A stretch of 64,000 bases of DNA from Streptomyces tagetis (GTDB lineage: Bacteria > Actinomycetota > Actinomycetes > Streptomycetales > Streptomycetaceae), in the NCBI RefSeq assembly GCF_018069565.1, contig NZ_JAGPNL010000006.1, positions 186,001 through 250,000 of the forward strand, given 5' to 3'. The notes under the pieces were generated by a model, which saw only the letters and a list, made by a program, of their open reading frames with translations, was not told the origin of the DNA and searched no databases. Both the position numbers and the translations under genes were made by a program. How positions within the stretch are numbered: the first letter of the stretch is position 1; each line of letters starts with the position of its first letter. Below are positions 59,231 to 64,000 of the stretch, piece by piece.

Positions 59231-60190
59231 TCACTGCTCCTTGTGGGAGTCGGCGGCGGAGCCGGTGAGGGCTCGTACGGTGCGGGACGGGCTGGGCCGT
59301 CCCAGTCGGTCGGCCATCCACACGCTGGTGGCGACGAGGCGGCTGAGGTCGACGCCCGTGTCGATGCCGAGTCCGCGCAGCATCCACACGAGGTCTTCGG
59401 TGGCGAGGTTGCCGGTGGCGGACTTCGCGTACGGGCAGCCGCCCAGTCCGCCGGCCGAGGCGTCGACGGTGGTGACGCCGTGTTCCAGCGCGGCCAGGGT
59501 GTTGGCCAGCGCCTGTCCGTAGGTGTCGTGGAAGTGCACGCCGAGGACGCCGGTGGCGATCCCCGCGTCCTCCAGCGCGGTGAGCAGGGCGCGGACGTGG
59601 CCCGGGGTGGCCACGCCGATGGTGTCGCCGAGGCTCAGCTCGTCGCAGCCGAGGTCCACCAGGGCCCGGCAGACCCTGACCACCCGGTCGACGGGCACCG
59701 GGCCCTCCCAGGGGTCGCCGAAGCACATCGACAGGTAGCCCCGCACGTGCCCGCCGGCCTCCTTGGCGCAGGCCACCACCGGCTCGAACATGGCCAGCGC
59801 CCCGTCCACCGAGCGGTTGAGGTTGGCCTGGGCGAAGGACTCGGTGGCGCTGGCGAAGACGGCCACGCGCCGGGCGCCGAGCGCGAGGGCCCTCTCCAGC
59901 CCCCGCTCGTTCGGCACCAGCACCGGCAGCTCGGCCGGCACGTCCGCGACCAGCGGGAACAGGGCCTCGGCATCGGCCAGTTGGGGCACCCAGCGGGGGT
60001 GGACGAAGCTGGTCGCCTCCACCGTGGCCAGCCCCGCCCCGGCGAGCCGGCGGATGAACTCCGCCTTCACCTCGGTCGGGACGGTCGCCGCCTCGTTCTG
60101 CAGCCCGTCGCGGGGGCCGACCTCGTGGATGCGGACCCGGGCGGGCAGGCCCGGCGCCGGCACGGTCATGGGCAGCGCGTCGGTGCTCAT
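59231..60190 (-). CDS. Hydroxymethylglutaryl-CoA lyase
   Basis: The protein has 319 residues. The DRE-TIM barrel starts VRIHEVGPRDGLQNEAATVPTEVKAEFIRRL. Metal-binding His pair is in GVHFHDTYGQALANTLAALEHG, and the lyase signature Cys is in SAGGLGGCPYAKSATGN. It splits HMG-CoA into acetyl-CoA and acetoacetate, the last leucine-pathway step. Its start overlaps the stop of the carboxylase alpha gene by 4 bp. Confidence 0.95.
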   Translation of the reverse strand: MSTDALPMTVPAPGLPARVRIHEVGPRDGLQNEAATVPTEVKAEFIRRLAGAGLATVEATSFVHPRWVPQLADAEALFPLVADVPAELPVLVPNERGLERALALGARRVAVFASATESFAQANLNRSVDGALAMFEPVVACAKEAGGHVRGYLSMCFGDPWEGPVPVDRVVRVCRALVDLGCDELSLGDTIGVATPGHVRALLTALEDAGIATGVLGVHFHDTYGQALANTLAALEHGVTTVDASAGGLGGCPYAKSATGNLATEDLVWMLRGLGIDTGVDLSRLVATSVWMADRLGRPSPSRTVRALTGSAADSHKEQ

Positions 60191-62235
60191 GCGCCCGCCT
60201 CCTCGTCACCGAGCGGTGCGATGACGGCCAGGACCTGGTCCATGGAGACCGTGGTGCCGGGCGTGACGTCCAGTTCGGCGACGGTGCCGGCGTGCGGGGC
60301 GCAGATGACGTGCTCCATCTTCATCGCCTCCACCACCAGCAGGCTCTGCCCGGCGGCCACCTCGTCGCCGACGGCGGCCTTCACCACCGTCACCGTGCCC
60401 GGCATGGGCGCGGTGAGCGAGTCGGCGCCCGCGTGGGCGGCACGGTTCAGCGAGGCGGCGACCGGGTCGTGGTCGCGCACCTGCCAGGCGTCGCCGTCGC
60501 GGCCGATCCAGGAGCCGTCCGGCAGCGCGGCGACCGTGTGGGTGACCCCGTCGAGTCGGACGGTGTACCGCTCTCCACCGCCCGTGCGCACCGGGGTGAC
60601 GGCAAAGGCGCGCGAGGGCCGCTCGGCGCCGGCCGCGAGCAGCTCGTACCCGCCGTCCGCCGTCTCCCGCACCCGGACGGTGACCGGCTCCCGGCCCGGC
60701 ACCCGCAGGTGGTGCGGGGTCCAGGCCCGCTCGCCGCCGAGGCGCCAGCCGTCGGCCGCCGCGAACGGATCGCCCGCGCCGCCGCCGTCGCGGGCCAGGG
60801 CCGCCTGCCGCAGCAGCGCCGCCACCGCGTACACCTCGTCCGGCACCTCGTCGGTGACGAGGCTCTCCACGTCCCGCTCCACCAGGCCCGTGTCCAGCTC
60901 GCCGGCGATCACCGCGGGGTGGGCGAGCAGCCGGCGCAGGAACCCGGCGTTGGTCCGCACGCCCAGCGTCACCGTCTCCGCCAGCGCGGCCCGCAGCCGG
61001 CGCAGCGCCGTGGCCCGGTCGGGCCCGTGGGCGATCACCTTGGCCAGCATCGGGTCGTAGAGGCTGCCGACCTCGGTGCCCTCGTCGAGCCCCGAGTCGG
61101 TGCGCACCCCCTCGCCGTGCGGCTCGCTCAGCCGCAGCACCGTGCCGCCCGAGGGCAGGAAACCGCGCGCCGGGTCCTCCGCGCACAGCCGCGCCTCGAC
61201 CGCGTGCCCGGTCAGCCGGACGTCCTCCTGCGCGAGGCCCAGCCGCTCGCCCGCCGCCACCCGGAGCTGCCACTCCACCAGGTCCACGCCGGTCACCAGC
61301 TCGGTCACCGGGTGCTCCACCTGGAGCCGGGTGTTCATCTCCATGAAGTAGTACGAGGACGGGTCGCCGCCGGGGACGATGAACTCCACCGTGCCCGCGC
61401 CCCGGTAGCCGCAGGAGCGGGCCGCCTGCACGGCCGCCTCGCCCATCGCGGCGCGGGTCGCCTCGTCCAGGAGGACGCTCGGCGCCTCCTCGACGATCTT
61501 CTGGTGCCGGCGCTGGAGCGAGCACTCGCGCTCGCCCAGGTGCACCACGTTCCCGTGGCCGTCGGCCAGGACCTGGATCTCGATGTGCCGGGGCCGGTCG
61601 ACCCACCGCTCCACCAGGAGCGTGTCGTCGCCGAAGGAGGCGCGGGCCTCCCGGCGGGCCGCGGCGATCTCCTCGCCCAGCGCCGCTGCCTCCCGCACCA
61701 GCCGCATGCCCTTGCCGCCGCCGCCCGCCGAGGGCTTCAGCAGCACCGGCATCCCGATCTCCCGGGCGGCCTCGGCGAGCCGCGCGTCGCTCAGCCCGCC
61801 GCCGCTGGAGCCCGGCACCACCGGCACCCCGGCCGCCCGCACCGTCTCCTTGGCGCGGATCTTGTCGCCCATCAGGGCGATGGCGTCGGCCGGCGGGCCG
61901 ATGAAGACCAGCCCCGCCTCCTCGCAGGCCCGCGCGAACTCCGCGTTCTCGGCGAGGAACCCGTACCCCGGGTGGACGGCCTGCGCCCCCGTCGCGCGGG
62001 CGGCCTCCAGCAGCCGGCCGGCCGACAGATAGCTCTCCGCCGCCGGCGCCGGGCCGATCCGTACCGCCGTGTCGGCCTCCCGGACGTGCCGGGCGCCGGC
62101 GTCGGCGTCGGAGTGGACGGCCACCGAGCGCACCCCCAGCGCGCGCAGCGTCCGGATGACGCGGACGGCGATCTCGCCCCGGTTGGCGACCAGCACCGTG
62201 TCGAACATGCGTCCCGTGCTCCCTGTCTGTTCCAT
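60187..62235 (-). CDS. Biotin-dependent acyl-CoA carboxylase alpha chain (methylcrotonyl/propionyl type)
   Basis: The protein has 682 residues from the ATG at 62235 (AGGAGGGG upstream). Biotin carboxylase: FDTVLVANRGEIAVRVIRTLRALG, ATP-grasp SAGGGGKGMR, and FMEMNTRLQVEHPVTELVTGVDLVEWQ. A linker domain of about 150 residues leads to the C-terminal biotinyl domain with biotin-accepting Lys in EAMKMEH. With the beta subunit 11 bp upstream and HMG-CoA lyase downstream, the substrate is most likely 3-methylcrotonyl-CoA. The pathway's hydratase is not in the visible part. Confidence 0.94.
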   Translation of the reverse strand: MEQTGSTGRMFDTVLVANRGEIAVRVIRTLRALGVRSVAVHSDADAGARHVREADTAVRIGPAPAAESYLSAGRLLEAARATGAQAVHPGYGFLAENAEFARACEEAGLVFIGPPADAIALMGDKIRAKETVRAAGVPVVPGSSGGGLSDARLAEAAREIGMPVLLKPSAGGGGKGMRLVREAAALGEEIAAARREARASFGDDTLLVERWVDRPRHIEIQVLADGHGNVVHLGERECSLQRRHQKIVEEAPSVLLDEATRAAMGEAAVQAARSCGYRGAGTVEFIVPGGDPSSYYFMEMNTRLQVEHPVTELVTGVDLVEWQLRVAAGERLGLAQEDVRLTGHAVEARLCAEDPARGFLPSGGTVLRLSEPHGEGVRTDSGLDEGTEVGSLYDPMLAKVIAHGPDRATALRRLRAALAETVTLGVRTNAGFLRRLLAHPAVIAGELDTGLVERDVESLVTDEVPDEVYAVAALLRQAALARDGGGAGDPFAAADGWRLGGERAWTPHHLRVPGREPVTVRVRETADGGYELLAAGAERPSRAFAVTPVRTGGGERYTVRLDGVTHTVAALPDGSWIGRDGDAWQVRDHDPVAASLNRAAHAGADSLTAPMPGTVTVVKAAVGDEVAAGQSLLVVEAMKMEHVICAPHAGTVAELDVTPGTTVSMDQVLAVIAPLGDEEAGA

Positions 62236-62246
62236 GGGTCCCCTCC

Positions 62247-63863
62247 TCACATCCGGAAGATGCCGAACCGGGGCTCGCCCAGCGGCGCCCCGGCGCACGC
62301 GGTCAGGGCGAGACCGAGCACCCGGCGGGTGTCGAGGGGGTCGATGATCCCGTCGTCCCACAGGCGGGCCGTCGCGTAGTAGGCGTTGCCCTGGCGCTCG
62401 TACTGGGCGCGGACCGGCGCCTTGAACGCCTCTTCCTCCTCGGCGGGCCACTCCTCCCCGCGCGCCTCGGCCTGGTCCCGCTTGACCGTGGCCAGCACCG
62501 AGGCCGCCTGTTCCCCGCCCATCACCGAGATCTTGGCGTTGGGCCACATCCACAGGAACCGCGGCGAGTAGGCCCGGCCGCACATCGAGTAGTTGCCCGC
62601 GCCGTAGGAACCGCCGACGACGACCGTCAGCTTCGGCACGCGCGTGCACGCCACCGCGGTCACCATCTTGGCGCCGTGCTTGGCGATGCCGCCCGCCTCG
62701 TAGTCCCGGCCGACCATGAAGCCCGAGATGTTCTGGAGGAAGACCAGCGGGATGCCGCGCTGGTCGCACAACTCGATGAAGTGGGCGCCCTTCTGCGCCG
62801 ACTCGGAGAAGAGGATGCCGTTGTTGGCGACGATCCCCACCGGGTGGCCGTGGACGCGGGCGAAGCCGGTGACCAGCGTCTGCCCGAACTCCTGCTTGAA
62901 CTCCGCGAACCGGGAGCCGTCCACCACCCGCGCGATGACCTCCCGCACGTCGTACGGGGTGCGGGAGTCGGCCGGCACCACCCCGTACAGCCCCAGGGGG
63001 TCGGCCTTGGGCTCCACCGAGGGCAGCACCTCCCAGGGTGCCGCGGCCCGCCCGGGGAGCGTGGAGACGATGGTGCGCACGATCCGCAGGGCGTGCGCGT
63101 CGTCCTCGGCGAGGTGGTCGGTCACGCCGGACACCCGCGCGTGCACGTCGCCGCCGCCCAGCTCCTCGGCGGTCACCACCTCGCCGGTGGCCGCCTTCAC
63201 CAGCGGCGGACCGCCCAGGAAGATCGTCCCCTGGCCCCGGACGATCACCGCCTCGTCGCTCATCGCCGGGACGTACGCCCCGCCCGCCGTGCAGGAGCCG
63301 AGGACGGCGGCGATCTGCGGGATGCCGGCGCCCGACATCCGGGCCTGGTTGTAGAAGATCCGGCCGAAGTGCTCGCGGTCGGGGAAGACCTCGTCCTGCA
63401 TCGGCAGGAAGGCGCCGCCGGAGTCCACCAGGTACAGGCACGGCAGCCGGTTCTCCAGGGCCACCTCCTGGGCGCGCAGGTGCTTCTTCACCGTCATCGG
63501 GTAGTACGTGCCGCCCTTGACCGTGGCGTCGTTGGCGACGATCACGCACTCCCGGCCGCCGACCCGGCCGATCCCGGCGATCACCCCGGCGGCCGGGGCC
63601 TGCCCGTCGTAGAGCCCGTCGGCGGCGAGCGGTGCCAGCTCCAGGAAGGGCGAGCCGGCGTCGAGGAGTGTGTCGACGCGGTCGCGGGGCAGCAGCTTGC
63701 CGCGCGCGGTGTGCCGCGCCCGTGCCCGCTCTCCGCCGCCGAGCCTGGCCGCGGCCAGCTTGCCGCGCAGCTCCTCCACGAGGGCGCGGTGCGCCTCCTC
63801 GTTGGCCCGAAAGGACTCCGAGGCGGGATCGGCCGCCGTCGTCAGCTCCGGTGCCTCGTGCAT
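62247..63863 (-). CDS. Acyl-CoA carboxylase beta chain (methylcrotonyl-CoA type)
   Basis: The protein has 538 residues. Carboxyltransferase halves: N-terminal [40 protein letters not shown] (described in parts), [40 protein letters not shown]-terminal [51 protein letters not shown]. These match the MCC beta class ([14 protein letters not shown]). It is the first gene of the operon and faces the regulator at 63962 across a 98-bp gap with two operator-like repeats. Confidence 0.95.
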   Translation of the reverse strand: MHEAPELTTAADPASESFRANEEAHRALVEELRGKLAAARLGGGERARARHTARGKLLPRDRVDTLLDAGSPFLELAPLAADGLYDGQAPAAGVIAGIGRVGGRECVIVANDATVKGGTYYPMTVKKHLRAQEVALENRLPCLYLVDSGGAFLPMQDEVFPDREHFGRIFYNQARMSGAGIPQIAAVLGSCTAGGAYVPAMSDEAVIVRGQGTIFLGGPPLVKAATGEVVTAEELGGGDVHARVSGVTDHLAEDDAHALRIVRTIVSTLPGRAAAPWEVLPSVEPKADPLGLYGVVPADSRTPYDVREVIARVVDGSRFAEFKQEFGQTLVTGFARVHGHPVGIVANNGILFSESAQKGAHFIELCDQRGIPLVFLQNISGFMVGRDYEAGGIAKHGAKMVTAVACTRVPKLTVVVGGSYGAGNYSMCGRAYSPRFLWMWPNAKISVMGGEQAASVLATVKRDQAEARGEEWPAEEEEAFKAPVRAQYERQGNAYYATARLWDDGIIDPLDTRRVLGLALTACAGAPLGEPRFGIFRM

Positions 63864-63893
63864 CCTGCGGTCCCCTCACCCAGTGGTCGGCCG

Positions 63894-63939
63894 GTTAATG
63901 ACCGTTAACGCATCCGCCTTCAGGTTAACGACCGCTAAC
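63894..63939. promoter_or_regulatory. Paired inverted-repeat operators before the carboxylase operon
   Basis: Two related 16-bp dyads, GTTAATGACCGTTAAC (63894) and GTTAACGACCGCTAAC (63924), start 30 bp apart, about three helical turns. A -10-like TACAAT follows at 63949-63954, eight bases before the regulator's ATG, suggesting a leaderless or nearly leaderless transcript. The likely binder is the regulator encoded at 63962. Confidence 0.85.
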
Positions 63940-63961
63940 CTCCCTGTCTACAATCGGTCCC

Positions 63962-64000
63962 ATGACCACCAGAACCGACGCCCTCACCCGCCGCGAGCAG
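63962..64000 (+). CDS. Start of a regulator gene, probably TetR family (cut by window edge)
   Basis: Only 13 residues are visible (MTTRTDALTRREQ). The short basic N-terminus ending in RREQ, divergent position to a catabolic operon and paired inverted repeats fit a TetR repressor of the branched-chain operon. Confirmation needs the sequence beyond the window. Confidence 0.45.
   Translation, partial: MTTRTDALTRREQ

Noticed and set aside
62247-63879. Fusion of the carboxylase alpha and beta frames into one 1230-aa protein
   Set aside because: The alpha frame is open through the beta gene by chance; both genes have their own starts, stops and ribosome sites.

Overview
The window is a chromosomal segment of a Streptomyces-type actinomycete. 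The DNA is very GC-rich with strong GC bias at third codon positions, GTG starts are common, and many genes are coupled by 4-bp ATGA/GTGA overlaps. TTA leucine codons are nearly absent; I found only two. Recognisable Streptomyces loci include cebR-cebEFG-bglC, adpA-orn, a glmS gene, a DasR site and a DmdR-type iron box. From memory, gene order resembles the S. coelicolor core chromosome read backwards from about SCO2833 to about SCO2775. That is a recollection, not a search result.

Layout. 0-3 kb: the end of an SPFH protein, a DasR-controlled lytic polysaccharide monooxygenase, and a small remnant bounded by tRNA-Lys sequence that carries an XRE regulator. 3-10 kb: an IclR regulator, an ehu-type amino-acid/ectoine ABC transporter operon (ehuBCDA), and two enzyme-like proteins that lack their family's key catalytic residues (an amidase without the nucleophilic Ser, and a racemase-superfamily protein without Cys). 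10-19 kb: pectate lyase, a TetR/flavin monooxygenase pair, an LLM oxidoreductase, a GGDEF-EAL c-di-GMP protein, and a secreted M6-like protease with a TTA codon. 19-25.6 kb: a second tRNA-Lys overlapping a CDS, then a region that looks accessory (three-gene ABC exporter; XRE/DUF6879 module). 25.6-30 kb: a three-gene operon encoding an SF1 (Upf1/Dna2-like) helicase, an unknown protein and a PD-(D/E)XK nuclease with Cas4/Dna2-like cysteines. This is the best candidate for an undescribed system.

30-41 kb: PAP2 and histidine phosphatases, a MerR-controlled oxidoreductase, TPR regulator, redoxin, methyltransferase-like protein, and a two-component system next to a CBM2-GH18 chitinase. 41-48 kb: the complete cellobiose uptake and hydrolysis locus with two CebR boxes. 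48-57 kb: tRNA-His, orn, adpA (with a bldA-type TTA codon), universal stress protein, glmS and a GH20 hexosaminidase. 57-58 kb: one desC-like acyltransferase behind an iron box, where related genomes carry a whole desferrioxamine cluster. 58-64 kb: a leucine/branched-chain catabolic operon (acyl-CoA carboxylase beta and alpha, HMG-CoA lyase, acyl-CoA dehydrogenase) facing a TetR-type regulator cut by the right edge.

Much of the window serves polysaccharide use: chitin (LPMO, GH18, GH20, glmS), cellulose (ceb/bgl) and pectin, each with a visible control site (dre, CebR boxes, a LacI-type palindrome). The developmental regulator adpA and a c-di-GMP enzyme link this to the life cycle.
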